From Candidatus Moduliflexus flocculans (GTDB taxonomy: Bacteria; Moduliflexota; Moduliflexia; Moduliflexales; Moduliflexaceae): a stretch of 36,035 bases of DNA. Below, in pieces: positions 1 to 7,934 of the stretch. The notes beneath the pieces are model-generated. The model was not told the origin of the DNA, did no database searches, and saw only the letters and a list, made by a program, of their open reading frames with translations. The translations under genes were made by a program, and so were the position numbers. The first letter of the stretch is position 1. Each line of letters starts with the position of its first letter. The DNA lies in the NCBI GenBank assembly GCA_000739515.1, contig DF820457.1, positions 914,080 through 950,114 on the forward strand. Reading direction: 5' to 3'.

Positions 1-116
1 CTCCCCTCCGGGGAGGGGTTGGGGGTGGGTTCTTGACACGAGCAATCACTCACGGACGACCCCACCCCTTGCCCCTCCCAGGAGGGGAATTGTCGGCGGC
101 GCTGCGTAACATCAGT
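1..116. repeat. Left copy of a GC-rich MITE/REP-like repeat (truncated by window start)
   Basis: These 116 bases are identical to the last 116 bases of the window (35920-36035). The repeat contains an imperfect inverted repeat: positions 2-30 and 60-88 pair at 24 of 29 positions around a 29-nt loop, and each arm is itself nearly palindromic (CCCCTCC-GGGGAGGGG type). It ends at 116 with GCTGCGTAACATCAGT (101-116), which is the right terminal inverted repeat of the complete copy at 35880-36035. The 5' part of this copy lies outside the window. The Shine-Dalgarno of the next gene begins only 4 nt after the element. Confidence 0.85.
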
Positions 117-134
117 AAATAAGGAGCGCATATC

Positions 135-905
135 ATGAAAGACCTTCACACTAAAATTGCCTTACAGCTATACACCGTGCGCGAACATCTGAAGACTCCG
201 CAAGGTGTCGAACACTCGCTTAAAAAGATTCATGACATCGGCTATCAGGCCGTCGAATTGGCGGGGATTACCTGTCTTGATGATGTCAGTTTGCGGCGGT
301 TGTTTGACGCCTATCAACTGACATGTTGTTCGATGCACGTCAGTATCGCGCAGGTTGCTGATGGATTAGACAACACGATTGAACGAATGAACATCTTAGG
401 ATGTTCGCACATTGCCGTTGCCTGGTCAGGGCCGGAATATCGGACGGTTGAGGGTGTGCGCCAATTAGCGCAGATTCTTGATCGCGCGGGCAAGCGATTG
501 CGAGAATCCGGCCTCATGTTAAGTTATCATAATCACAAATTCGAGTTCGAGAAGATCGGCGAATATGTGATGTTAGAGCATTTGCTGCGCCTGACCGATC
601 CGCAGTATCTCATGCTCGAACTCGATGTCTGCTGGGCGCAATTGGGCGGGGCGAACCCGGCAGCATGGATTCGAAAGGCGCAAGGCAGGATATGGGCAGC
701 GCATTACAAAGATGCGACCATCAAAAATGACGCGCCGGTGCTGGCGGAAGTCGGCGAAGGCAATCTTGATTGGCCGGGAATTATCCAGGCGAGCGAAGAG
801 GCAAATGTCGCCGTCTATATTGTCGAACAAGATACCTGCGAACGTGACTCGTTTGATTCCATCGCCATTTCATACCGAAATTTGAGAGCGTTGGGAGCGC
901 AATAG
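135..905 (+). CDS. Sugar phosphate isomerase/epimerase-like TIM-barrel protein
   Basis: A 256-aa protein of the xylose-isomerase-like TIM-barrel family (AP endonuclease 2 / IolE-like fold), which isomerises or epimerises sugars, inositol derivatives or keto-sugars in the cytoplasm. Supporting motifs in order: IALQLYTVRE at the N-terminus, DIGYQAVEL, the metal-ligand-type stretch YHNHKFEFEK, ELDVCWAQLGG, HYKDA (metal-binding His region), EVGEGNLDW and YIVEQD near the C-terminus, where the conserved Glu/Asp sit. Length is normal for the family. The ATG at 135 is preceded by AAGGAG (121-126) at 8-nt spacing. The upstream flank is a MITE end, so no native promoter is visible. The gene is separated by 245 bp from the next gene and need not belong to the polysaccharide locus. 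The substrate cannot be deduced. Confidence 0.88.
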   Translation: MKDLHTKIALQLYTVREHLKTPQGVEHSLKKIHDIGYQAVELAGITCLDDVSLRRLFDAYQLTCCSMHVSIAQVADGLDNTIERMNILGCSHIAVAWSGPEYRTVEGVRQLAQILDRAGKRLRESGLMLSYHNHKFEFEKIGEYVMLEHLLRLTDPQYLMLELDVCWAQLGGANPAAWIRKAQGRIWAAHYKDATIKNDAPVLAEVGEGNLDWPGIIQASEEANVAVYIVEQDTCERDSFDSIAISYRNLRALGAQ

Positions 906-1024
906 GCTGTCACAAAGATTTATGGAAATTTTCTTGACAGTTTCATCTATCAGCCACAGGGAATAATGCGAGTGATGTGGCAGAACTCAAGACATTTAGG
1001 GCGCTTTCCCAAATCTGCCATTGA

Positions 1025-1095
1025 CAACGGCGTATGAATGTTGGCCGTTGCATAAGAGGGCACATGTTAGTTTGTCAACGCAGGCTGACATGTGC
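1025..1095. promoter_or_regulatory. Pair of dyad repeats upstream of the HD-GYP gene
   Basis: Two inverted repeats lie in tandem in the 245-bp intergenic region: CAACGGC (1025-1031) / GCCGTTG (1044-1050) with a 12-nt loop, and GCACATGT (1060-1067) / ACATGTGC (1088-1095) with a 20-nt loop. TTGACA at 1021-1026 overlaps the first dyad, but no well-spaced -10 is obvious. They could be operator half-sites or mRNA hairpins; no known binding motif is recognised. Confidence 0.3.
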
Positions 1096-1150
1096 ATTTC
1101 ATGCGTTATTGAAATGACCTAAAATGATAGCAATCACATGAGGTGATGGC

Positions 1151-2383
1151 ATGCCGAATGGAAATCATAAATTGCAGCAAATTTTGGACATGAATCAGGA
1201 AATCGAGCAAGTGCGCGATGTGGATGTCTTGCTGGAAAAGGTGCTCGCTGTCGCGCGAAAATTGGCGAATGCCGATGCTGGCTCGATCTATGTCGTGAAA
1301 GATGAGGATGAATTGGAATTCAAGCACTCGCAAAATGACACGTTGCAGCAGGAATTAGACCCCGGAAAAAAATTAATTTATAACACCTTTACCGTCCCGA
1401 TCAACCACAAATCTATTTCTGGATATGTGGCAAGCACTGGCGAATTGCTTAATATTCCAGATGTATATGAGCTTCAGAACGTTCCGTACTCGTTCGATCC
1501 TTCCTATGATCAGCGTTCGCATTACCTGACGCGCTCAATGCTGACTCTTCCTCTGAAAAACAATCAAAACCGGGTGATTGGCGTCATGCAGTTGATTAAT
1601 GCCAAGAATGACGCGGGCGAGATCGTCGCGTTTGCGGAAGAGGATATCCCGTTGATGCGGATTTTTGCAAACAACGCAGCGATGGCGTTAGAGCGGGCGC
1701 AGATGACGCGCGCGATTATTTTGCGCATGATCAGCATGGCAGAATTGCGCGACCCCGAAGAAACCGGCACGCACGTCAATCGCGTGGGGGCGTATTCCTC
1801 CGAAATTTACGAGGCGTGGGCGAAACGACGGGGCATTCCACAACTCGAAATAGATAATTTTAAAGATATTCTCCGCATGGCGGCCATGCTGCATGACGTC
1901 GGTAAAGTCGGCATTAAAGACGAGATTCTTCAAAAGCCAGGCCGGTTGAATGATCTGGAATATGAAACCATGAAACTGCACGTGGTGATGGGCGCAAAAC
2001 TGTTTCTGAACCCGCAATCCGAATTTGATGAGATTGCCGGGCAGATCGCCTTAAATCATCATGAACGCTGGGACGGCACGGGATACCCCGGCCATGTCGA
2101 TCCGCGCCGCAACGGGGAGCCGATTCCTGGCTATGAACTGGCAAATGGCAAAGCGCGCGGGAAAAAAGGAGAGGAAATTCCGATCTTTGGCCGCGTGGTC
2201 GCTGTCGCCGATGTCTATGACGCGCTTTCCAGCAAGCGCGCGTATAAAGACCCCTGGACAGAAGAGGATGTGTTTAACGAACTCCGCAAAGGGGCGGGCA
2301 AGCATTTTGATCCTGAGATTATCGAAGCGTTTTTTACGATCACTGATGTGATTCGTTCTGTGGCTCAACGATACTCAGGTTGA
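1151..2383 (+). CDS. GAF domain + HD-GYP cyclic-di-GMP phosphodiesterase
   Basis: A 410-aa cytoplasmic signalling protein. Residues about 15-180 form a GAF sensor domain (ADAGSIYVV, a long variable loop, LPLKNNQNRVIGVMQL). Residues about 195-405 are an HD-GYP domain with all hallmark elements: LHDVGKVG (His and Asp near 247-248), KLHVVMGA, HHERWDGTGYPG (around 302-313, GYP intact) and VVAVADVYDALSSKRAYK. HD-GYP proteins of this pattern hydrolyse cyclic-di-GMP to GMP or pGpG, so enzymatic activity is expected. The ATG at 1151 follows AGGTG at suitable spacing. The gene sits directly upstream and co-oriented with the Wzc-type kinase, separated by about 200 bp, which suggests that cyclic-di-GMP turnover is linked to polysaccharide production. 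The GAF ligand is unknown, and no receiver or membrane segment is present. Confidence 0.93.
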   Translation: MPNGNHKLQQILDMNQEIEQVRDVDVLLEKVLAVARKLANADAGSIYVVKDEDELEFKHSQNDTLQQELDPGKKLIYNTFTVPINHKSISGYVASTGELLNIPDVYELQNVPYSFDPSYDQRSHYLTRSMLTLPLKNNQNRVIGVMQLINAKNDAGEIVAFAEEDIPLMRIFANNAAMALERAQMTRAIILRMISMAELRDPEETGTHVNRVGAYSSEIYEAWAKRRGIPQLEIDNFKDILRMAAMLHDVGKVGIKDEILQKPGRLNDLEYETMKLHVVMGAKLFLNPQSEFDEIAGQIALNHHERWDGTGYPGHVDPRRNGEPIPGYELANGKARGKKGEEIPIFGRVVAVADVYDALSSKRAYKDPWTEEDVFNELRKGAGKHFDPEIIEAFFTITDVIRSVAQRYSG

Positions 2384-2443
2384 TGAGGCTGCTATGTGAA
2401 CGCGCATGATTCGCGGTCATTTTTTCGATGAGATATTTTTTAT

Positions 2444-2472
2444 TTGACAGAATGCTCACGCGCATGTAAGGT
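2444..2472 (+). promoter_or_regulatory. Candidate sigma-70-type promoter for the Wzc gene
   Basis: A perfect -35 TTGACA (2444-2449) is followed after 17 nt by a weak -10, TAAGGT (2467-2472, 3 of 6 matches). It would give a leader of over 100 nt before the GTG start at 2593. Only the -35 is convincing. Confidence 0.35.
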
Positions 2473-2592
2473 GCGGGATCGGGGGGATGTAATGTTTTGA
2501 CGAAATGAATCCTGTTTACGCGGAGAGTAGCGTGCTTCAGGCGGTTTTTATGGATAGATAAAGACTGTTGAGGCATGGAGGAGGTCCCGTTT

Positions 2593-4839
2593 GTGTTTCA
2601 AGAAGACGTTCGTTTACAAGATTATTGGCGAATTCTCAAAAAACGGCAGTGGGTGATTGTCACGTTTTTTGTGATTATCGTCGTCAGCGTGACGATTACC
2701 ACGTTTTTAAGTTCCCCAATTTATAAAGGCACAACCCGTATCCTGATCGAGAAAGATACTCCCAATATTTTATCCTTCCAAGAAGTCCTGGCATTTAATA
2801 CGTCAGATACTGACTATTATCAGACTCAGTACACCATTTTAAAAAGCCGGTCATTAGCCCGCGCCGTCCTTGAACAATTGGGAATGCTGCAACAGGCGGA
2901 GGAGGAAAATATCGGTTTTTCCGTGCGAGGGCTTTTGAATGAGGTTTTGCTTCTTGCTGGTTTAAAAGAACCGCTCTCTGATGAGGCCAAACAGCGCTTC
3001 GCCGAGCAGCAGCGTATTGATAATTTTATAAATGACACCATCAATATTGAACCAATCAAAGGAAGCTGGCTCGTTGATATCAGCGCGGTGTCTAAAAATC
3101 CAGAACTTGCTGCGAAAATTGCAAACGCACTGGTCGAGACGTATATCAAACAGACGCTCGAATCGAAACTCTCCGCCTCGAAAGATGCTGGAGGCTGGCT
3201 GGAAGAACAATTGAAAACGTCGCAGCAAAAAGTCTCCGAATCGGAAGCGGCATTATTAGCGTATAAAGAAAAGTATGGAATTATTTCGTTCGAAGATCGC
3301 CAGAATATCGTCACGCAAAAGCTTTCAGAATTGAACACGGCGGTCAATAATGCCCGGATCAAACGCATTGGCGTCGAAGCGCAATATCGCCAGATTCAGG
3401 AATATTTGAGGGGGGAAGCGAGGGCGTCCACCTCGGAAACGCTCTCGAAATTAGAGACGCTGTCACAAGTGATCAATAATCCATTCATTCAGAAACTGAA
3501 AGCTGAACTCTCCAGTTTAGAAGTTGAACAATCAGAACTCCTTAAAAAATTTCGTTCGAAACATCCCAACGTGATTGCAGTTCAGTCGCAGATCAATTCC
3601 ATTCGTGGCCGGATCAATGCAGAAGTTCAACAGATTGTCACGAGCATTAAAAACGAGTACGAATTAGCGTTAGCGCAAGAAGAAGAGATGATGGCGGCGT
3701 TAGAAGAGCAGAAACAAGAAGCATTAGATCTGAATCAGAAAGCAATTACCTATGCCGTGTTGCAACGGGAAGCCGATAGTAATAAACGGGTGTATGACAC
3801 GCTGTTACAGCGCACGAAAGAAACGAATGTCACTGAACAACTGGAAACGATTAACGTGCGTGTCATTGATCAGGCATCTATTCCGACTTTTCCAATTGCG
3901 CCGCGCAAAAGGCTTAATGTTTTTTTGGCGATGATCGTTGGACTGGTGGGAGGAGTGGGGCTTGCCCTTTTCTTCGAGTTTCTTGATAGCACGATTAAAT
4001 CCCCGGATGATATTCAGCATTATTTGAATATGCCGTTCCTCGGCTTTATTCCGAAAGTCGCCTATAATGGGAATGGCAACGGCGTCCCAGCGCATCGAGG
4101 AAAACCGAATCCAGTAGATACAGTCGTGGCGCTCGACCCGAAATCTACGGTCTCCGAAGCGTATCGCAGCTTGCGCACAAATGTCATGTTCTCCTCGCTG
4201 GAACATGGTCCAGTGCTGCTCGTCACCAGCGCCGGCCCAACGGAAGGGAAAAGCATTACAGTCGCGAATTTAGCCATTACAATGGCGCAGAGCGGCAGCA
4301 AAACTCTGATTATAGACTGCGATCTCCGCAAGCCGCGTATGCACCGGATTTTTAATATCCCTGGCAGCACGGATGGGATTACCGAAATGATCGTCAATCT
4401 TGGCAATAACGGCATGAAAGTTGCTGTCAAGCGAACGAAAATTGAAAATTTAGATATTATTCCCTGCGGCCAGATTCCGCCAAATCCATCGGAATTGCTG
4501 AGTTCAGACCACACGAAATTTTTGATTCAAGCGCTCAGTAAAAAATATGATCGCATTTTGATTGATTCGCCTCCCGTCAATGTGGTCACCGATCCCGTGA
4601 TTTTGAGTCAGATCGTGGATGGCGTCGTGCTGATTGTCCGCGCAGGCCAGACCAGCCGCGATGTGGCGCGTCGCGCCCGCGACCAGCTTCTCGCCGTCAA
4701 AGCCCGCCTTCTCGGCGGCGTCCTGAATAGCGTGGATTTGCAGAAAGATCATTATTACTATTACTCATATTACCACAATTATTACTATCAGGAAAACGAC
4801 AAGGAAACCAACGAACAAGCGAAGCGGCGCAACGCATAG
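2593..4839 (+). CDS. wzc: Wzc/CpsD-type polysaccharide co-polymerase and tyrosine autokinase
   Basis: An inner-membrane bacterial tyrosine kinase that controls chain length and export in Wzx/Wzy polysaccharide systems. Numbering from the possible ATG at 2575: a Wzz-type N-terminus with one membrane helix (about 26-45), a long periplasmic coiled-coil region, a GNVR-like stretch (YDTLLQRTKE) and a second helix (about 445-470). The kinase follows, with Walker A (AGPTEGKS, about 553-560), Walker A' (LIIDCDLRKPR, about 577-587) and Walker B (ILIDSPP, about 660). The C-terminus has a dense tyrosine cluster (YYYYSYYHNYYYQ, about 725-737), the usual autophosphorylation tail. I prefer the GTG at 2593 (748 aa) because GGAGGAGGT (2577-2585) makes an ideal Shine-Dalgarno for it, while the ATG at 2575 overlaps that motif. 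It lies 23 bp from the next GT-C gene. No Wza or Wzb homologue is seen nearby. Confidence 0.93.
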   Translation: MFQEDVRLQDYWRILKKRQWVIVTFFVIIVVSVTITTFLSSPIYKGTTRILIEKDTPNILSFQEVLAFNTSDTDYYQTQYTILKSRSLARAVLEQLGMLQQAEEENIGFSVRGLLNEVLLLAGLKEPLSDEAKQRFAEQQRIDNFINDTINIEPIKGSWLVDISAVSKNPELAAKIANALVETYIKQTLESKLSASKDAGGWLEEQLKTSQQKVSESEAALLAYKEKYGIISFEDRQNIVTQKLSELNTAVNNARIKRIGVEAQYRQIQEYLRGEARASTSETLSKLETLSQVINNPFIQKLKAELSSLEVEQSELLKKFRSKHPNVIAVQSQINSIRGRINAEVQQIVTSIKNEYELALAQEEEMMAALEEQKQEALDLNQKAITYAVLQREADSNKRVYDTLLQRTKETNVTEQLETINVRVIDQASIPTFPIAPRKRLNVFLAMIVGLVGGVGLALFFEFLDSTIKSPDDIQHYLNMPFLGFIPKVAYNGNGNGVPAHRGKPNPVDTVVALDPKSTVSEAYRSLRTNVMFSSLEHGPVLLVTSAGPTEGKSITVANLAITMAQSGSKTLIIDCDLRKPRMHRIFNIPGSTDGITEMIVNLGNNGMKVAVKRTKIENLDIIPCGQIPPNPSELLSSDHTKFLIQALSKKYDRILIDSPPVNVVTDPVILSQIVDGVVLIVRAGQTSRDVARRARDQLLAVKARLLGGVLNSVDLQKDHYYYYSYYHNYYYQENDKETNEQAKRRNA

Positions 4840-4862
4840 ACGCCCGAAGCTTATGTTTGCTG

Positions 4863-6296
4863 ATGAGCCAGATATTTCCTTATCAAAAAATCAGGCGTTT
4901 TTTGGCTCTGCGATGGCATCTCTGGATTCCGTTATTCGCCGCAGGAGGGCAGCTTCTTCTTTTTGGGCTGGTTTACCCTAAATATCCCGACACCATTTTT
5001 TCGCCGGATTCGGTGTCATATATCCAAACAGCGAAAGCGTTTGCCGCCACAGGACATTTTGCCAAAAGCCCGGAACTTCTCGACATTCCCCAATTAGCCA
5101 GAACACCTGGTTATCCGTTGTTTCTGGCGTGTTTTTTCTTGCTTGCGGGCGAACGCTATGCGCTGATTATCGTCGCGCAAATCATTCTGAGCGGCTGCAC
5201 GATCTTCCTCGCCGCACGTATCGCCTTGAATCGCTGGCAAGACAAAAACATTGCGACATTGGCTGCACTGCTGCTGACAATTGATATTTCTTCTACGGTT
5301 GCGTCGCAGCAAATCCTGACGGAAACGCTGTTTACATTTGTGCTCACGGTTGCCCTCTGGATGAGTGATGCTGCCTTCGAGAGAACCGCTTCCGCATGGC
5401 GGATCGCTGTGTTCAGCGGGTTGTTAGCGGTCGCCACGCTGATCCGCCCGATCTCCTACTATCTGATTTTTCCCATCAGCCTGCTGGCGCTTTACAGCCT
5501 TCGAACAAGGACGCCGCGACAACGATGGCGCGTCACGTTGTCCATGATGGCAGCGTTGCTTCTTCCCTGGTTGACGCTGATTGGGGGATGGCAGACGAGG
5601 AATTTTCTCGTCGCGGGAACTACGGAATTTTGTACGATTCAATCGGTGAATCTGTTGTTCTATCGAGGCGCGGGTATTGTTGCACAGCGAGATGGCATTT
5701 CATTTGGACAAGCACAGGAACAATTAGGATATGGAAGGACGTATTCCCAGATTCACCCTGAAACTCGGAATTGGACAGAAGCACAAGTGGCGCTCGCATG
5801 GAAACAAGAAGGCCTTGATTTGATATATCATTATCCAGTACTTACATTGAAGAGTCAATTCAATGGTTTGATAAAGCTCTTATTTAGCCCTGGAGAGCGT
5901 ACATTGTTAGGTTATCTTGGTGAGGACGATAAATTGAGTCCTATACAGGATTTTTTTACATTGGCGTTTGCGGATTTTATAGATAAATGGACCAAAAGAA
6001 AGTCTTTTTATCTGGTTTTTTCTGTTTATACTGTCACTTATCTTCTTTTGATTTATGCTGGCATTCTTACCTCCGGTTGGCAACGAATTCAATGCAAGAC
6101 ACAACTACGGTTTGTAGATATACGCCATGCTTTCGTAGGGGTGATAACAGTGTATATGCTGATATTATCTTCCGGGCCGGAAGCCTATTCACGTTTTCGT
6201 ATTCCGATCATGCCAATATTTTGTTTATATGCGGCAAAGGGAATCATCGGCTGGTTTCCAGTCGTCAGAAACAAGTTGGCTACGCGTCAGTTTTGA
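4863..6296 (+). CDS. GT-C membrane glycosyltransferase (ArnT/PMT, GT39/83-like)
   Basis: A multi-helix membrane protein (477 aa from ATG 4863; a TTG at 4857 is an in-frame alternative). The first periplasmic loop carries SPDSVSY, with the Asp expected to be catalytic in GT-C enzymes, followed by the family motif ARTPGYPLFLA. Near the C-terminus is YSRFRIPIMP, the R-F/Y-x-x-P-x-x-P pattern shared by the other GT-C proteins in this window. Such enzymes move a sugar from a polyprenyl-phosphate donor to lipid, glycan or protein on the outer face of the inner membrane. It is co-oriented with wzc (23-bp gap). It aligns collinearly with the product of 8035-9393 (RTPGYPLF versus RTPIYPVF; NLLFY in both), so the two are paralogues. 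Its stop overlaps the stop of the convergent WecA-like gene. Codon composition turns visibly more AT-rich after about 5690. Donor and acceptor are unknown. Confidence 0.82.
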   Translation: MSQIFPYQKIRRFLALRWHLWIPLFAAGGQLLLFGLVYPKYPDTIFSPDSVSYIQTAKAFAATGHFAKSPELLDIPQLARTPGYPLFLACFFLLAGERYALIIVAQIILSGCTIFLAARIALNRWQDKNIATLAALLLTIDISSTVASQQILTETLFTFVLTVALWMSDAAFERTASAWRIAVFSGLLAVATLIRPISYYLIFPISLLALYSLRTRTPRQRWRVTLSMMAALLLPWLTLIGGWQTRNFLVAGTTEFCTIQSVNLLFYRGAGIVAQRDGISFGQAQEQLGYGRTYSQIHPETRNWTEAQVALAWKQEGLDLIYHYPVLTLKSQFNGLIKLLFSPGERTLLGYLGEDDKLSPIQDFFTLAFADFIDKWTKRKSFYLVFSVYTVTYLLLIYAGILTSGWQRIQCKTQLRFVDIRHAFVGVITVYMLILSSGPEAYSRFRIPIMPIFCLYAAKGIIGWFPVVRNKLATRQF

Positions 6297-7783
6297 TTGA
6301 TAACGTGCGGCAATTGCTGTTCGAAAGCACTTTTTAGTTGTTCGACCAAGACGCTCATCTCAAAAAACGCGCCTACATCTGCTGGCTCAAAAAATTTTCC
6401 AATCATCAGTTCGCCGGATTTTTTCTCTTGGCAAAGTAATGGAACGGTAATCGTCGCGAGGAGATCGTGAGGAATTTCCCGTCTCTCGTACCGAGGACTG
6501 CGCCAATGGCAATCATCTTTGATATCAAACGTTTTCGACGAGGCAAACGTGCAATAACCGATATCGAATTCCATCACTTCGAAGGCTCTGATGGCTATTT
6601 TTTTTAAAGTGGGAATATCCGAGATGCTTTGCATCTCGTTTAAGATTTCTTTTGTCAAACGCTGCTGCTCGAGTAATCGTCGTTTCTTTCGAATCCGTTG
6701 TTTCACCAATTCATTGATTTCGATCATACTTGAAGTATATCCCAACATTCTAATGCCGCTGATCGCCATGATGCTCAACACAATTAAAATTAACGTTAAT
6801 ACCTGATTGTTCACGGCCGTCATCAGCAACGCGGTCACGCCAAGCAAAAAACAGACGCCATATAGCATCAGCACGGTTTTCCGTGGAGACAATCCCATAT
6901 TCAACAGGCGATGATGAATATGTTCGCGGTCAGCGGAAAACGGAGAGCGTCCATGGCTTAATCGACGAGTCACGGCTAAAATCGTATCGGTAATCGGCAG
7001 TCCTAAGGCTACGATAGGGATGAGCAGCACGACGGCCGTCGAACTTTTTTGTGAGCCTTGTAATGCAATCGTTGCAATCATGAAACCGATAAATAAGCTG
7101 CCCGAATCTCCCATAAAAATCGAGGCCGGAGAAAAGTTATAGCAGAGAAAACCTGAAATTGCCCCGGCTAACATAGCGGAAAACAACGCGGTCATGCCAT
7201 TACCAAGAAAAAGCGACAGCAGAAACATTGTCGAAACATAGAAAAACCCGACGCCGCTTGCTAAACCATCCATGCCATCGATAAAATTTATCGCATTGGT
7301 AACGCCGACAATCCAAAAAACTGTCAGCGGCAAGCTCAGCATCTCAAGCGACACCGAGCCGATAAATGGCATGCTGATAATGGTAATTTTGAATCCTAAG
7401 GTATAAATCGCAATCGCTGCTGCAACTTGAACGACAAATTTTTGAGGAATCGTCGCTCCGCGAATGTCATCATAGACGCCGATTCCAAACACGATCGAAC
7501 TTGAAATAAACAGACTGAAAAGTGTTTTGCCATGATATGCGAACAATTCATGGAGAGCGCCCGGCGAGAACAAGCCGATGAAAAGTGTGCCAAAAAATGC
7601 GGCATAAATCGCGATCCCTCCTAAGCGGGGAATTGGGATAGTGTGAATTCTTCGTTCGTCATTCGGAAGGTCGTAGAGATTTCTTTTGCGGCAAATTCTG
7701 CGGATAATAGGGGTTAGGATGACACTAATAACAAATGCGAAAGAAAAGACCTGAACTGCATCTCGAATAAAATGACGATACAT
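6287..7783 (-). CDS. WecA/TagO-type polyprenyl-phosphate sugar-1-phosphate transferase with C-terminal GAF-like domain
   Basis: An integral-membrane initiating enzyme (498 aa) that transfers a HexNAc-1-phosphate from a UDP-sugar to undecaprenyl phosphate. Motifs in order: NDERRIHTIPIPRLGG, YDDIRG (catalytic Asp pair), NAINFIDGMDGLASG, FMGDSGSLFIGF and REHIHHRL, the His-rich loop of the WecA/TagO branch. Family members usually end near residue 330-360. Here a basic coiled-coil-like stretch (KQRIRKKRRLLEQQ) and about 130 residues follow that resemble a GAF domain (LKKIAIRAFEV, then TVPLLCQEKKSGELMIG). The ATG at 7783 is chosen because TAGGAG precedes it at good spacing and a promoter (7881-7910) lies just upstream; a longer reading frame to 7891 would begin upstream of that promoter. 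It probably starts repeat-unit synthesis for the locus. The sugar is not deducible. Confidence 0.9.
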   Translation of the reverse strand: MYRHFIRDAVQVFSFAFVISVILTPIIRRICRKRNLYDLPNDERRIHTIPIPRLGGIAIYAAFFGTLFIGLFSPGALHELFAYHGKTLFSLFISSSIVFGIGVYDDIRGATIPQKFVVQVAAAIAIYTLGFKITIISMPFIGSVSLEMLSLPLTVFWIVGVTNAINFIDGMDGLASGVGFFYVSTMFLLSLFLGNGMTALFSAMLAGAISGFLCYNFSPASIFMGDSGSLFIGFMIATIALQGSQKSSTAVVLLIPIVALGLPITDTILAVTRRLSHGRSPFSADREHIHHRLLNMGLSPRKTVLMLYGVCFLLGVTALLMTAVNNQVLTLILIVLSIMAISGIRMLGYTSSMIEINELVKQRIRKKRRLLEQQRLTKEILNEMQSISDIPTLKKIAIRAFEVMEFDIGYCTFASSKTFDIKDDCHWRSPRYERREIPHDLLATITVPLLCQEKKSGELMIGKFFEPADVGAFFEMSVLVEQLKSAFEQQLPHVINQN

Positions 7784-7877
7784 TGCAAAGGCTCCTACAG
7801 ATGAATAATACCGCTGATTTCCCTCTAATCGCGCGGCAATAAAAATGAATTCTGTTGCGTTCAGCCCCCCCTTCGAA

Positions 7878-7934
7878 TTAAGCATAGACACAAAATAGAA
7901 AGAGCGTCAAGTTATTTATGCCACTCTTCAGCAT
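7878..7934 (-). CDS. Possible 18-aa leader peptide with a perfect Shine-Dalgarno
   Basis: AAGGAGG (complement of 7943-7949) lies 8 nt before an ATG at 7934 that opens an 18-codon frame ending in TAA at 7878 (MLKSGINNLTLFLFCVYA). It is the strongest Shine-Dalgarno in the neighbourhood yet heads no long gene. The frame overlaps the predicted promoter of the WecA-like gene, so it would be translated only from transcripts arriving from upstream (8035-9393 gene). It may be a leader peptide or the remnant of a lost gene start. Weak call. Confidence 0.2.
   Translation of the reverse strand: MLKSGINNLTLFLFCVYA
7881..7910 (-). promoter_or_regulatory. Candidate sigma-70-type promoter for the WecA-like gene
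   Basis: On the minus strand, TTGACG (complement of 7905-7910) and TATGCT (complement of 7881-7886) are separated by 18 nt; they match the consensus at 5 of 6 and 4 of 6 positions. Transcription would start near 7875, giving a leader of about 90 nt before the start codon at 7783. Confidence 0.45.

Noticed and set aside
907..940. Terminator after the isomerase-like gene (CTGTCA/TGACAG)
   Set aside because: The stem is only 6 bp with a 22-nt loop and a broken T-run; it is too weak to call.
2826..3368. 180-codon open frame antisense to wzc
   Set aside because: It is rich in Ser, Cys and Phe as expected from the complement of a coiled-coil gene, and has no motif or ribosome-binding site.
4745..4795. 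AT-rich TAT/TAC microsatellite at the end of wzc
   Set aside because: It encodes the tyrosine cluster expected of this kinase family, so it is functional coding sequence rather than a repeat expansion.
7784..7891. N-terminal extension of the WecA-like protein by 36 residues
   Set aside because: It begins upstream of the predicted promoter, lacks a ribosome-binding site and has no family similarity; TAGGAG precedes the ATG at 7783.
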